Source of the DNA: Hyalella azteca
Taxonomy: Eukaryota > Arthropoda > Malacostraca > Amphipoda > Hyalellidae
Direction of reading: 5' to 3'
NCBI RefSeq assembly: GCF_000764305.2
Contig: NW_025931701.1
Location: 714,901 to 778,900, forward strand
Length of the DNA stretch: 64,000 nucleotides
Positions within the stretch are counted from its first letter, which is position 1; every line of letters begins with the position of its first letter. A model generated the notes under the pieces. The model worked only from the letters and a program-made list of their open reading frames with translations. It was not told the DNA's origin and did not search any database. This document shows positions 23,620 to 37,315 of this stretch, one piece after another. The translations under genes were made by a program, and so were the position numbers.

Positions 23620-25601
23620 TACCCTACATTACAGAGAAAAGAATAAAAGATTCAAATAGTATGACTGACAGAGTACAGACTGAGCAACTTAGCAAGTACT
23701 ACCTAGTATCCTACTAGGAATGCAACTTGCAAGTTCATTGTCTTTAGGTACTTTACGGTTTTCAATCAATTTAGGTATATAGGCTATTGATAAGCATAAT
23801 TGCATTAAATTAAACAATGACTTACCAGTCTTGCCTCATTTTACTATTTACTCATTTTACTGTTTTCAGTCAATTTATATAGGGCAGGCTATTGATTAGC
23901 ATAGGTAATTGCATTAAATTAAACAATGACTTACCTCATTTTGCTATAAAAATCAAAGCAAGTAGGCAAAAGTTTGCCACTTGATTTTTTTTAAACACCT
24001 ATCCACAGATTACATGATTGTACTTTCAAATTTATAATATTCTAAAGTTATTAATATTTTGCCATGACTGGTGAAAAGTTTGTCATGCCAGCTTGCCAAG
24101 TTGATGCGTGCCTTGATTTACAACCTTTACGGTAATTTAACTCTAATGCCTAACCTTGTTGTTTCTTTCAAGGTTCGAATAAGTTCCAGAAGACAATTAT
24201 AAATTACTTTAATTAGGCATAAATTCCCTAGATAAACTGCTGCCTAAGTCTTGAAACTCTGGGCACTTTTCATTACTTGTAGACGATGGCACTTCCAATT
24301 TAGTTCCAGACAAATTTCGACTCTCATGCATATCTGCAGCTATCATGTCAGGAAACTGATTCCTGTCACGACCGGAATTATATAAATAACTCACTGAACT
24401 AAGGAAAAGTTGAATAATACATTTCAAAGCGAATGTAGATACTTATTTTCAAATTGACATTAGTTATTTGCTAATAGTGTAGCATCTGTTGGAATGTTTT
24501 ACAACTAAAGGTAATAAAATTGTCACCCATCAAACATATGATCGTAATTTTCTTCCCAGCGAAAATTTCTTCGCGCCTCATTCAAGATTTCAGTTAAACT
24601 TCTGCGAGGTAGTGTCAGATGATAATCAGACTTATAACCCATTCATTTATGCAGGCCGTAAATAAATTTCAAAGCAAGAATATTCTGGCTATCCTTAAAC
24701 TATAAATGTTCTCAGAACAGGAATTCTTTATATCTCGTCTCACTCTCAGAGCGTTTACTTTGACTTAAGTCTCGAAGTTCCTGTCTCTGCATTGGGCATT
24801 CATGCGTGCGACAGTTTCTGTCGGTGTGTTCACGTCCAATTTCAACTTTCAAATCAGATCTACGAAGTTACTGCCTATATCATATTAGTTACTGTTTTCT
24901 CAAATTATGTCAACTGTTTCGGTTTCAAAGGTATGTTTATTGGTGACAAACTTAGATTTATTCCTTAACTTGATAAGGGAATCGGTCAATTATTCATATC
25001 TCCTCAATTCTTCAATAAAATAATAGCTAACATGGTGTCACACTCACGTCACAGTTTGACTTCTTTTTAGACTCCTCTTCAAGTTCGTTTTTAAGTCCTA
25101 TGGTATGGCTAAACCGGTAAACTTGAGTAAAGTATTGTGGACGGTGGTTACCTGCAAATTGCAATCCCGCATTATACATAAGATATTGGCCCTGTTGGGG
25201 GGCTTCAATTTAGAGTAGAAGAGGAAATTGAAACAGAAGAGATTCTAAAAAATCTGTGGTTATACACTAATAACACTATGCATTGTTGTGTCATGTAGCT
25301 CATGTCAGATTATGTGTCTGTCAGCAGGGGGGGGGGACTGTGGGATGAGTGGGACTGAGTCAGTCTGAGTGGGACTGTGTGGATACTGGATCATGTGTGA
25401 GATCATGCTGTGGGAATGACTCCGAATGAGTGGGACTGTGAGGAGTGGGATGAGTCCCACTCAGTCATGATCTCCCACAGCATGATCTCCCACAGTCCCA
25501 ACTCCCAATGAGTGGGACTGTGGGAGATCATGCAATGGTGGCATTGTTGAGAGCTTTATTCACAGTTTGTGATTGATGATGGATGACAATTTAAGGTCAA
25601 A
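23620..25601. other. Non-coding stretch upstream of ORC3
   Basis: No coding exon recognised. There is a local direct duplication of about 75 bp (near 23757-23827 and 23865-23935, sharing gcattaaattaaacaatgac). The block at 25120-25250 resembles 22235-22350, indicating a diverged dispersed repeat. At 25325-25530 a degenerate array of gagtgggactgtgggatgag-type units occurs in both orientations. A shared promoter for head-to-head UNC50 and ORC3 would lie here; no core element is evident. Confidence 0.5.
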
Positions 25602-28600
25602 ATGGCTGATGGAGAGCTTGGAAAGCTGCCAATATTTAAAGGTAGAAAACCTTATTGACTATAGCTAGGGTCTAATTCATGGGTGGCTTCTGCCCAATTT
25701 TCTAGTTTAGAATTTTCTGGTTATACACTTATAACTAAATATTAAGGTGAATTTATTAAACTGACCTATTCTCTTTTTCAATTATTACCTTTTTTTATCA
25801 GGGAGTTTTTGCATTCAAGCGGCAGCATGGCTTGTCTTCAGACAAATCTTGCAAGAAGCGTCGCCCTTCAGCTAAGGTGAAATCAACAGTCCCAAATTGG
25901 CCTGGCGATGATGAATCTACTTCTCCTCTACAGGAAGAGAATTACCTCAAATGCTGGGATTCTGTCAGTCAAACACTACAGGCAAGTTTATTTTTATTCA
26001 AAAACGTGGAAATTTGGAATGTTCATCTTCAGACTTTGGTTGAGATTCTTGTTAGTTGATATATTTGAAACTAATTTTGATGAGGTTAGTTGAGTGATTT
26101 CATTTCCACAATTGTGGAAATTAGTTTGACAATTAGTTTTTTGCAAATTTTATTTGGTCAAAATCTTTTGTAATTTTTACAATGGAAGCTAGGCAAGGGC
26201 AACAGACATCTTCACAATCTTTTCGTGCCAATTTTTTTGTTGAAATAAGGCTTTGAACTCCAAAATGTTGCTAGTATTATTAAGGGTTTTATTGAAGACT
26301 ACTCTCAGACTTCATGATTTGTGCCTATTTTGAACCAGTTTGAAACCCTTTTTAAAATTGTTCTGAAAAACCATAGCCAAATCTCCCTGTGCTGTATACA
26401 AGTACAAAGTTGTTAACATTTTTATGAGATCTTAAACCTTAATATAAAGGACATAGAATTGCCTTATTTGCCTAACTCCATAAAGGCCATGGGTTTGTCT
26501 TAGTTGCTCAAGAGAGCTTGGCTCATAGCCTATAGGTCACAATTATCCTGCTTCCTTGTAAGCACTTTTTGCAGAAATTGCAGTACCTAGATCACTAAAT
26601 AGTCTGTTGTGCTTCTGAAACCTAATTTTAGGAGTTGAAGGCAGTGAGTGTTTATTTTTCTTTGTTATTTTATTTTTATTCTAATATTGTGTTAATGTAA
26701 CCCAACATGTAAGAGAAATACAACAGAATTTCAAAGAGGCATATTTAATAATACCAGTGAAAATCTAAACTGAAAATCATAATAAATAAAGAATTTCATT
26801 GCAAATGTTAATGGAATTTCCATCATTTTCATTTTCACAGGGCCTTGAGAAAAACATCCACGAGACAGTATTCAGAGAGCTCGTTGAGTTTGTGTCAAAT
26901 CAAACTCTGAGATGTGGCAAGCAGTTTAATGAGGACAGCTTGGATGATGGCAGCATACCAGCCGCTGTGCTTGTCATGGGTGTGAACATGCCTGACAGTA
27001 GCATGGTGCTATCCAGCTTAGATCATCTGCTGAAGAAAAACAATGTTGCTTCACATGTTGTGTCCCTGAACAGCAGAAACTGTGGCACTCTCAGGTGAGT
27101 TGGTGTTAGCTTACTTGACTATAAAATAGTCAAATTATATCATTAAATGTGCTAAAGAAATGCAAATAGGTACCCCAATTATTGTTAAGTTAACATTTAT
27201 TAGCATCTTGAAATCATATCTTCTGTTTGGAGTGTTGTTGTGTAAGGTGCCCATTTGTAACTTGTGACTAAAAAAAAAATTCTAATTCTCTAGGCAGTGC
27301 ATAACACATTTAGCTGACCAACTCATCAATGGGTCGTCTAGTGCAGCCGAGGAAGAATCTTGTGATGATTCTTCTTACTCGAGCTCTTCGTCTTCTTCCG
27401 ATGAAGAAGATGATTTAGCAGAGGAGAAAACCACGCCTAAGAAAAGCAAAAGTCACAGTGGCACTGTCAAGAGGAGCTGCCTAAATATGAATGTTTTAGA
27501 GGCCTGGTACAAAGTTAGTATTTTTATCCAATTTAAATCAAATAATAGTTTTTTTTATTCTTTATGTAATAATGTAATAAGAGAGATTTAGTTTGATATT
27601 CATAGTTAATGTTAAATTGAATATTTTCTAAACTAAGATTTTATCCAATTTCTCTCATTCTCTGGAAGTCCCATTGCTTCTAATAATTCTGTTTATTCTA
27701 CTTTCTACTAATAAGAATAAATGTTGCATCCAATGTTCTGATTCAAAACTACAATTGTTTGTTATATCTATATACTAATTGGTTCATCACGAGATAATTT
27801 CTCACACTGTGTAATTATTTGTGCAGGAGCAAAAGCAGGAGAGCCCTGGCAGTGATGACGGCAAGATCGTTGTCATGGTAGAGGATGTGGAGAGTTTCCC
27901 AACATCAGTGCTTGAAGACTTTATCCAAGTTGTGAGGTGAACAATGCCTTAGTGTTGCATTGAATGTTTTTTCTTGCTGCTTCAGTTCAGTCTTTTCTTA
28001 AAATCTTCATGAACAGATGTGGGAATAGTTTGATTTGTTAGAGGTTATGGTTTTATTTTTGATAAATGGAGCATTCAAGTCGTTTTTTTTACCAATCTTT
28101 GTACATTACTTTTCTGACTCCGTTTGAAAAGCTTACTCACTGTGCTGTATGGGCATTGTAATATAGACTCACTGTAGTGTGCTCCATGTGCACTGTGCAC
28201 CCACTGCACTGTGCAGTTACTGCCCCTCTTGTGCAGCACACATCTGGTGCCACTGGTGCTGGTGCTGTGTGTGGCCACCAGCGCCGCCGCCCTGCACGCC
28301 CGCCTCAGTCAACCCATCCTGGCGCGCCTCTCCCTCACCTCCTTCAGGGCACAGCCGTCGCACAGCTACCTGGCAACGCTTGTACAGGAGGTATGACAAT
28401 GCTTGTACAGGAGGTATGGCAATGCTTGTACAGGAGGTATGACAATGCTTGTACAGGAGGTATGGCAATGCTTGTACTGGAGGTATGACAATGCTTGTAC
28501 AGGAGGTATGACAACGCTTGTACAAGAGGTATAACAATGCTTGTACAAGAGGTATGGCAACGCTTGTACAGGAGGTATGACAATGCTTGTACAGGAGGTA

Positions 28601-31600
28601 TGACAATGCTTGTACTGGAGGTATGACAATGCTTGTACAGGAGGTATGACAACGCTTGTACAAGAGGGATGACAACACTTGTACAGGAGGCATGACAATG
28701 CTTGTACAAGAGGTATGGCAACGCTTGTACAGGAGGAGGTGGCAATGCTTGTACAGCGGGTTCATTTGGAAATGCATGTACAGTTAGTACCACGATTGTA
28801 GTAGCAGCATGCGTGCAAGTGGTGAAGTGACAAGTTCATATAGGGCTTGAGAGGTTCAAGGTGCGGCGACGACACAGAGCCTATTGAATATGTACTGGTA
28901 TTTATCATTCTGCATATATGGTGATCTGCACTAAAATTTCAAATGTAAAATCTGCTTAAGGTTATATATGCAGTAGTGCAGACAGAAACACTACCACTGC
29001 CTGAAACTGGAACATAAAATTATGTTGAGTTCAAAGATTTTATTAAAAATAGCCACTAATGTGGAGGCAGTGACGGTAACAATGCAGATTCGAATGCTGA
29101 TGGATGGGGCAGCTGACAAAGCAATGAGTGTGATGATGTTTCAGGTGCTGATGGATGGGGCAGCTGACAAAGCAATGAGTGTGATGATGTTTCAGGTGCT
29201 GATGGATGGGGCAGCTGACAATGAGTGTGATGATGTTTCAGGTGGTGATGGACGGAACAGCTGACAAAGCAGTGAGTGTGATGATGTTTCAGGTGCTGAT
29301 GGACGGGGCAGCTGACAAAGTAGTGAGTGTAATGATGTTTCAGGTGCTGATGGACGGGGCAGCTGACAAAGCAGTGAGTGTGATGATGTTTCTGGTGCTG
29401 ATGGACGGAGCAGCTGACAAAGCAGTGAGTGTGATGATGTTTCCGGTGCTGATGGACGGGGCAGCTGACAAAGCAGTGAGTGTAATGATGTTTCAGGTGC
29501 TGATGGACGGGGCAGTGAGCAGCATGCGGCTGGGAGGCCGAGCGCTACGTCTTCTGCTCGACATGTTTCTTTACCATCACTTTTCTGTCAAAATCTTCAT
29601 ACAAGGACTCAAGGTAATCTTCACAAATGTTTGTTCTATTTATTTGCCTACTAGCCAAATATATAACTGTAGTTATGTACAGGTTTGTATTTTGAGTCTT
29701 GTACTAACTTGTTTGTTTTATGAAGGGATCATGTAGTTTACACTTCGTTGAAAATAATTATGCATTTAATATTTTCCATATAACTTTTATTTCAATTTTT
29801 TAAGTAATTCTATACTTGGACTTGGACAACCTATACCACCAAATATTAGCCTTGTAACAAATACGCAGTAGATTTTGTGATGGAATAAGTTGGAGACCTC
29901 TTCTTGAGGGCTAAGTATGAAATACACAAACCTTAATTAGATGAGTTATAATGAATTAAATAAATTCATGAGAACACAAACATGCATTACAAGTTAAAAG
30001 AAAGGCTTATACTTGTACAGACTCATCGCTTTTTGTAGAGTGCTTCTACTCTACAAGCCATGAGTCTATTTTTTCAGTGCCGACACTTCTATTCTAACAC
30101 TGTGCACTTTACATAGTGCCAATATGTGTACTAACGATGCACACCAATCAACAGTACTGCATGCTAGAGCACTTCCTGAGCACACCAGCGTCGGTGATTT
30201 GCTGCCCTGCAGAAGACAGACGACGAGTGCTGAACTCTCTCACTGCAGCGCAGCTCAACGACATCAGGAAGCTGCCCTCGTTCAGGTAGGTACTGTGAGG
30301 CCACAACATTCCAGAAAAAAATTAGATCAATACTCACTGCAATGAGTGACAGGGAGCGCATTTTCTCGTCCGTTCGTCCGTGAAGTCACGGTCGGACGGA
30401 CGGATATGACGAGCCCAATAGTGACTTTTTTCCATAAATGAGAAAATGCGCTAAAAGGAAGCGTATTCGCAACTTTTGCTAATCAGTTCTATTTTACCAA
30501 ATCTGTACAATTTTTCGTCCAATATTGCCTTTTAAGTAATTACTGTGCTCGACTTTAGCATTTCTTAGTTGATAAGAAAGTATTCATTTGTCAATTGAAA
30601 GTAAAGGATGTTGTGATAAACAAATAGGTTACTGAGATGAATAACTTTGATGAGATATACGTGTTCACATGCAATTCAAACGTGCAGATCTTACACGGAC
30701 AAGTTGCCTATTATAGACCAAGTGCCACTGCTGATCGACGACAAACATTTCAAGGTGAGTTACTGTCACGTTTGACACGTTAGGGTTTTGTTTATCACTA
30801 ATGTAATGTATTTAATGTTCATAAGTTTGTCTGTATCTTAGGTTCATATTATCTTCACCAGTTTGCTATGCTCAATACGGTAGTTGGGTTAGTGTACTCG
30901 AGATCAGAAATTAAAAAAATACTATAATGATACTAAAATCAGAATTCGATCATCATGAAATCTTAGTAAAAAAAAATTGTACAAAAGTGGCTGGATAATT
31001 ATTAAAATAATTTCTTTAATATCGTGAAGCAAATCCTAATGTAATTAATGTATACGAAATATCATTGGCATTGAAAGGTACTAAGGTACTTGACATAGCA
31101 ATGCATTGAAAGAGACTTGGTAATGACTAATACCAAGGCTGGTGTGGTTGCAGGACTGGGTGGTGACGCAGCTGCAGGTGCTGGATGACCACCATCACAA
31201 CCTGGTGCGGGTGCTGCGCCTGCTCCACCCATTTGCCTCCACCACCCCCCACGCTCCCCTCGGCAGACAGGTGCTGCCTTCATGCCTCTTCCCCATTCCC
31301 CATATCTCACATTGATTGCTTCATTTAAAACTAATTTTGATTTGTACTCCAGTTGTTGTGTAGAACTTCCTTCTCATGCGTTTTCTGTGGCCTGAGCAAT
31401 GTTCCCTCTTGCACCAGCTGTGGTCGCTGCTGGCGTTGAGCCTCAACGGACAGCTGGTGGAGGGGATGGGGGATGTACTGAACCATCTGAGCAGCGTGCC
31501 ACGTGACCAGCTCATCTCCCCTCTCCCTCTAGCCATCCTTGCCCTCTGTGGGGCGACTCACCCCAGCCTAGAAACCTTTGATTAAAACGCTCTATCTTTG

Positions 31601-33393
31601 ATATGTAATTTCTTTTATTGCATGCAGCATAATAATCATGAAACAAGTACAATGATGTATCACTTGATCTATTATGTTTATTATCATGCATGAAAAAATT
31701 TTTTTTCCACCCAGCATGCCTATGGTGGCTTGTTCCTCTGCGTAAAGTTGTAAGGAGCAGCTGTATCTCTACCCTCAAATGTGCATTGGCCTCTTCTTTT
31801 AAGCCAGAGGTTTTCGAAGATTTTGAGTTCTTGAGTGAAATTGCTGGAGGAAATAATTTTTTTTGTAGGAACTGCTTGATGAGTTGTTGAACATGGACGA
31901 CTTGGACAAGACAACAACACCTGACTCGCCTCCGAGTTCTGGAGGTGCCGCCCCCCTACTCCCCAGCGACCGCTTCAAACTCAAAGAAAAACTCCAGGAA
32001 ATGGCCAAGAAGAAGCAAGCAAAGCCCAGCAAATTTGCCGTCGTTCGCTCCAAAGTTGTAGAAATTATAGATTGTTTAGTGAAGGAGTTTTGTGTGGTGC
32101 CGTCCACCCTTGCCCTACACGAGGCCGTGTATTTTGATGATGCTGGTGTCGTCTCCAGCGGCCTCATGGGCAAGCATCGAGCCGCTATCAACAAAGCTCT
32201 CACTAACCCGGCTGCTTACCTTCATGTGAGTTATAACCCAAATTCGCTTGTACTCAAGGCTGAATTTTCTTAACTTTATTGAAAGATCTCTTTCGAATAT
32301 TTAAAAATTCCTTCAGTACCGGTGAGATTTTTTCTCTTTGTCTCTGATACCTTGTTTCCATTAATAAGTTAAAGTTTGCTTATACCTCACCAGTGAAATA
32401 ATTTGATCTTTAGTGAAATGTACTCGCAATTTTAAGAATTTATAGAATTTATTATTGACGTAGAATTGCTTCATTTTTATCTCTGAATATTGTTGCGCTT
32501 ACAAAAAAGTTGCTGGACTTTTCTCACATTCCCAATTTTTCCTCTTCAGTGAAACTGAAGAGGAAATTCACACAATTTTAATTTTTTCACATTATTTTAT
32601 GTCTACATCTACGTATATTGATATTTTTTCAGTGCGAATGCTGTAAAGACAGCAAGGACTGGAACAGCCCCAGCCTGCCCGATCTCTCCATCGTGTACCG
32701 CTTACATCTCGAGTGCGGCCGCCTCATCAACCTGTACGACTGGCTGCAGGCCTTCTGTGCGTGTGTACAGGTGCGCAAAAACAACCTCATTGAGGTAAAA
32801 AATAACGCACCAGAAGATACTGATGAAGATGTCAACAAGAACACGCCCAAGAAAAGGAAAAATGCAGCGGTGAAGAAGAGTCAGGAAAACGATGATGGGG
32901 TTACCCCGCAGTTACAGTGAGTTTTCATCGAATGTGTGGAAGTTTTATGGGGGTTAAATTACAAGTTACTTGGAAAACTCGTGTAATACCTATCACAAGT
33001 CACTGCTGGTAACACGTAACTCACAGTGATTCAAATTCGAAACGTCAGACTGGGCTCGCTATTTATCAAACTCGATTTGTTATTGAAAATGTTAATGCGA
33101 CACCAATCAGATATATCTTGCACGGTTACGGTACCTTCATTCCAGAGTTCACCTCGCGATATGTTTCAATTGAGATTAAAGTTTTCTCCATGAACCAATA
33201 CAAAGATAACCAATTATATACATAATAACCATATACAAATTAATTGTGTAATTATATACATGTTATAAAAGTTGACTTGTATTTCAGAGCCCGGTTCGTA
33301 CAGGCCGTGTCGGAGCTGCAGCTACTGGGCTTCGTCAAGACCTCGCGTCGCAAGACCGACCACGTCGCCAGACTCACCTGGGGGGGCTACTGA
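25602..33393 (+). CDS. ORC3: Origin recognition complex subunit 3
   Basis: Exons: tentative first 25602-25641 ([13 protein letters not shown]), 25802 or 25806-25981, 26841-27094, 27294-27513, 27827-27936, 28237-28390, 29497-29613, 30155-30285, 30688-30754, 31154-31270, 31418 to about 31540 (donor unresolved), 31869-32225, 32633-32916, 33288-33393. About 740 residues, against 711 in human ORC3. Conserved pieces include VFAFKR near the N-terminus, [77 protein letters not shown] and the hallmark C-terminus [16 protein letters not shown]3 is the AAA-like, winged-helix subunit of the nuclear complex that marks replication origins. A Ser/Asp/Glu-rich insert with KKSK follows residue about 150. The exon ending 25981 uses a GC donor. 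With the first acceptor option (25802) the tentative first exon is out of phase; with 25806 it is in phase. Confidence 0.92.
28368..28750 (+). repeat. 23-bp minisatellite copying an ORC3 splice donor
   Basis: About 16 copies of a 23 bp unit holding cttgtacaggag/gtatgac, that is, the last bases of the ORC3 exon plus its donor. The first copy is the exon end itself (junction 28390/28391). Use of any later donor adds GTA TGA in frame, an immediate stop. Confidence 0.94.
29097..29510 (+). repeat. 51-bp minisatellite copying an ORC3 splice acceptor
   Basis: Eight to nine copies of a 51 bp unit, each with tgatgtttcag, then the exon start gtgctgatggacggggcag, then gtgagtgtgatg. The last copy runs into the real exon at 29497. 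The five copies closest to the exon are in frame with it and open; a 5 bp deletion near 29219 shifts the earlier ones. Confidence 0.93.
30315..30457 (+). mobile_element. Dispersed repeat family A, copy 4
   Basis: It has the tactcactgcaatgagtgac block, gcgcattttctc, a ggacggacgg microsatellite and terminal gagaaaatgcgc, like the other four copies; it lies in an ORC3 intron directly after the exon ending 30285. Confidence 0.75.
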
Positions 33394-36300
33394 ACAACTA
33401 TATTATTTCTATTAATTTTGATATTATTATAACCATTATTATTTCACGTTTCCTCATTATTATCATCATCATTGACCCGTCGCGCCTTTAATTGGCAGCT
33501 CAATGTTTATCATTAGAAAGCAATCGTCCAATCGTGTGCAGGTGATTTTTAATTTCTATATTATCGGTGTATTTATTTATTTATTTAGGGCATGTGGGAG
33601 AGTTCTGAAAGCTGTCTAATCTAGAAATTCGATGAATTACTTTCAATTCCAATGGCCAGATATAGTTTAATCAGTAAAAAGTGGCTTGATGTAAACACGT
33701 TTCATCCTAAAATTAAGGCTGCTTTTCTCATTCCTGATATGGGAAAACTACTTGTTTCATTTAATGTTGAAGATAACATGATGTTTCTTTCCGCATACAG
33801 AACAGCTTGTTGTTCCACCCATGCAGACGAAACCTAATTTAAATATTCTTCCCGAGATGTACGTACGTACTTGTAATGCAGACTTTGTACCTCTGCTAGA
33901 ACTGGTCTGTGTTTAGCCGCTGATGGTTATTTTAACTTGGTATTCCATGGTCGTAAGTTATCAACACTCAAATCTCTACTGAGCTTCGAAATTTCCTGTT
34001 CGAAACTGAAAATATTTAATTGTTCGAGTATTAGTTAAGCGCTGTCACGGTGACTTGTAAACTGTTTATGTGACTTTCGAACATTTCCTGGACTACCGGC
34101 GTAAGAATTTTTATTAAAAACTTCTGTTTCCACAACTTGAGTTACAATTGATTTTTCAATAAGTTCCTTAACAAATTCTTACGAGCATGTAGGAACGTTC
34201 CAAATGTAAAATGCTTTAGTGAATTCATACGTTTTCTTAAGTTTTGAAATGAGGATTCGTGATGGAACAATTTACCGCAATCCATATTTGGCTTGAGAAA
34301 TTGAGAAAAATTTGGTGACCTGAAAAAAATTGGTAACCTGAAAAAGCCCATTTGACCATTCTGAATTATTTTTTAGCCAACTTCCAAAGCGGGTGAACGT
34401 AAACTTAGGCTTTACAGTGATATTCCAGAGATGCTTTGTCATGGTTCCGATCACTGGCCTTGCTTAGCAGCGTCGGCACCGCGGCAGGAAAGAGAAATTC
34501 GCTAAGATCTTTGGGGCCTTGACCAGCATCGCTTTATTGTCTTGTAAATTACAAATAAGCATATAAGAAGAACACGCATTAAGTACAACTAAATTGAAAC
34601 ACTGGGCTTATTCATACTGAGGAGTGCATTATCTATGCACACGGAACGGAAAGCACAGTGTGCGACTCTACGACTTAATCTTCACTTAAAACCCATACAA
34701 AATGTAAGCAAAATTACGAGTTAACAATGTTTTGATTTCATCTAATACTATTAAGTTGATCAGGTAGAAAAATCGCCCCAATAAAACATTTCCACATCAT
34801 CGGAAAACTGAACAAATAAAAAGTTCCGTCGTAAAATCAGGTCCATGAATAATGCTATTTGAACACTTTTACTCGGAACTTTTAATTGTGACCATCTAAT
34901 GAGCTTTGAGCATGTTGCACATCCCTGAAAACAGACGCCATGTATCTTCATTTGTGAAAGCAAAGAGACGTGCCATGAGCATGTTAATGTCATGTCTGCG
35001 CAGGCAGCGAGACGTGTCATAAACGTGTTCCTGTTATGGTTGGCTGGTATAGAAAGCTGTTATGCGTGGTAAAAGTATAAAAGCTTGATTATTCCGCATT
35101 AAATTTACAGAGTAGTAATGTCATTGAGTTTGTGTCTCGGAACACTTCAGTGAAATTGAAATATTAAGTGTGTTACAGATTTTTAGAACCTGTGAGAGAA
35201 ATAGATAAATGCCTGAACTTTTAATGAAGCTTCTCCACAATTTTGAAATGAATGTAAAACATTGTCGTAGCACCGCAAAATAATTATCTTGAATTGTGAT
35301 TGAGTTCTTTTTGAACTTACGGTCTCTTATTTGATTATCGCCCATGCATATTAGTCAGGACTAAGTATATTTTCGGGGTAAGAAGTGACGCAGTGACCTT
35401 AAACGACATGTCGTTCGTGCGTACGTATTCAAACTGAAGCAAAAGGTTGAGTACTAAAACCGAACAAAACGTTAAGCACAACCGAAACTTAATAGATTTT
35501 TTTACAGCAGCAGACGTTAAGTACAAACGTGTTCGATATTCAAACTGAAGATGACGTCAAGTATAAACTTGTTAGATTTTTAAACTATACTAAACGCTTT
35601 ATAAAAAATGAAGTAGGCGCCAAGTAGAAACTCATTACATTTTCAGACTGAGCCAAACATTAATTACAAAAAGACGTAGCGCTTATTTGAAAGTTCGTAT
35701 GAATTCAATCTGAAGTAAAAGCTAAACTTTGATCAGAAAATTTATTTGCTTGTTAAAATTGTTTGAACCATTAATTCCAAATGTCGCGAGTAATCATGAA
35801 CCAACAAATTATTTTCGCCACAATTATGAATAGATAAATTTTTTATCAGTGTGATCCGTAATTAAAATTTGTACAAAAGAATAATTTTAAATAATAACTG
35901 GAATAACCAATACCTGGAAACGGACACCCAGTGCAAGGCTTCAGCTCGTGGTAAATTCGTTTAAAGTTAATATATAACAACTCAAACTAAACTAAAATTT
36001 CTTTCACATCCTGTCTAAATCCAGAGAGGAAATTTTCACTTAATTCATTAACAACAAACATCCGAGTTCAACAGCACTGACAACAATACAAGTTCTGATT
36101 GAAAAAGGTTAGCAAACACTGATGAACAATTGCAGGGATAACAGGCTACGCTTATCTTAGAGGAAGGTTTAGGCTAGAAATAAAGGCGTAACTTTTAACC
36201 TTATTTACACACCGTTAACATTAAATGAAGCTTTGGCGCAGAGAGAATAATAATACAAGGGAGAAATGGTGAATGGATTATGGATAAGAGGTGAATAGGA

Positions 36301-36950
36301 TATGAGGTGAATGATGAACTTAGGAAAGAGGTGGATGAACAACATATTGAAGAAGAGGTTATTGAATTAAGAATAGGTGACTGGACTTGGGATAAGAGGT
36401 TAATGAACTGATGATAAGAGGTGAATGATGAACTCGGGAGAAGAGGTGGATGAACGTGAGAGAAGAAATGAATGAGCATAGAAGAGTAAACTGATGAAAC
36501 TGAGAGACTTGAAGCCACCAAAGTACACCAAGACAAAGGGGAAGAGTAAAAGACAGGAAAGGAGGAAGAGACGAGAAGAAGATTGATAAACCTGTGAGTA
36601 AAAGGCGTGTAGAAGAGATGGCATGAGATAGTAATTGAGGGAAAGAGGAGAGCAGGTGGGATGGTGATGAAAATAAGGGAGAGGAAAAGAATACAGGAGG
36701 AAAAGAGAGCTAACAAGCAGAGGTAAAAGGTGACCAGACTGGAGAAGAGGATAAGATGAGAAAGAAAAGAGACGATGACAGGTGAATATGACTAAGAGAT
36801 AAAACAAATAGGAAAGATGAATATTAAAAAACTAATTGCTAAAAACGACTAGAGCACGAATAAATTATAGACTAAGCAGTAAGCAGCTCAGTAACTAGAA
36901 CAAGTACATGGCAGAGCGCCAGGATAAGCGTATAATCGGTAGCTTCTAAT
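33394..36950. other. Intergenic DNA between ORC3 and the receptor gene, first part
   Basis: No gene recognised. From about 36230 to 36820 the plus strand is a degenerate purine-rich tract with units around aagaggtgaatgatgaactc, which opens long minus-strand frames of low complexity. Loose roughly 70 bp repeats occur at 35380-35700. Confidence 0.55.
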
Positions 36951-36954
36951 CAAG

Positions 36955-37315
36955 CCTTGCGCCCCAACCGCAAGCCGGGAAGCCTTGCGCCCCAACCGCA
37001 ACCTGGGAAGCCTTGCGCCCCAACTGCAACCCGGGAAGCCTTGCGCCCCAGCCGCAACCCGGGATGCCTTACGCCCCAACCGCAACCTGGGAAGCCTTGC
37101 GCCCCAACTGCAACCCGGGAAGCCTTGCGCCCCAGCCGCAACCTGGGAAGCCTTACGCCCTAACTGCAACCCGGGAAGCCTTACGCCCCAACCGCAACCC
37201 GGGAAGCCTTGCGCCCCAACCGCAACCCGGGAAGCCTTGCGCCCTAACTGCAACCCGGGAAGCCTTACGCCCTAACTGCAACCCGGGAAGCCTTACGCCC
37301 CAACCGCAACCCGGG
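36955..37315. repeat. 28-bp GC-rich minisatellite
   Basis: About 13 copies of a 28 bp unit containing gaagccttgcgccccaaccg and caacccgg, with scattered C/T changes. It stands out from its AT-rich surroundings. Because 28 is not a multiple of three, all frames rotate through the same low-complexity peptide, so the open frames here are not genes. Confidence 0.95.
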
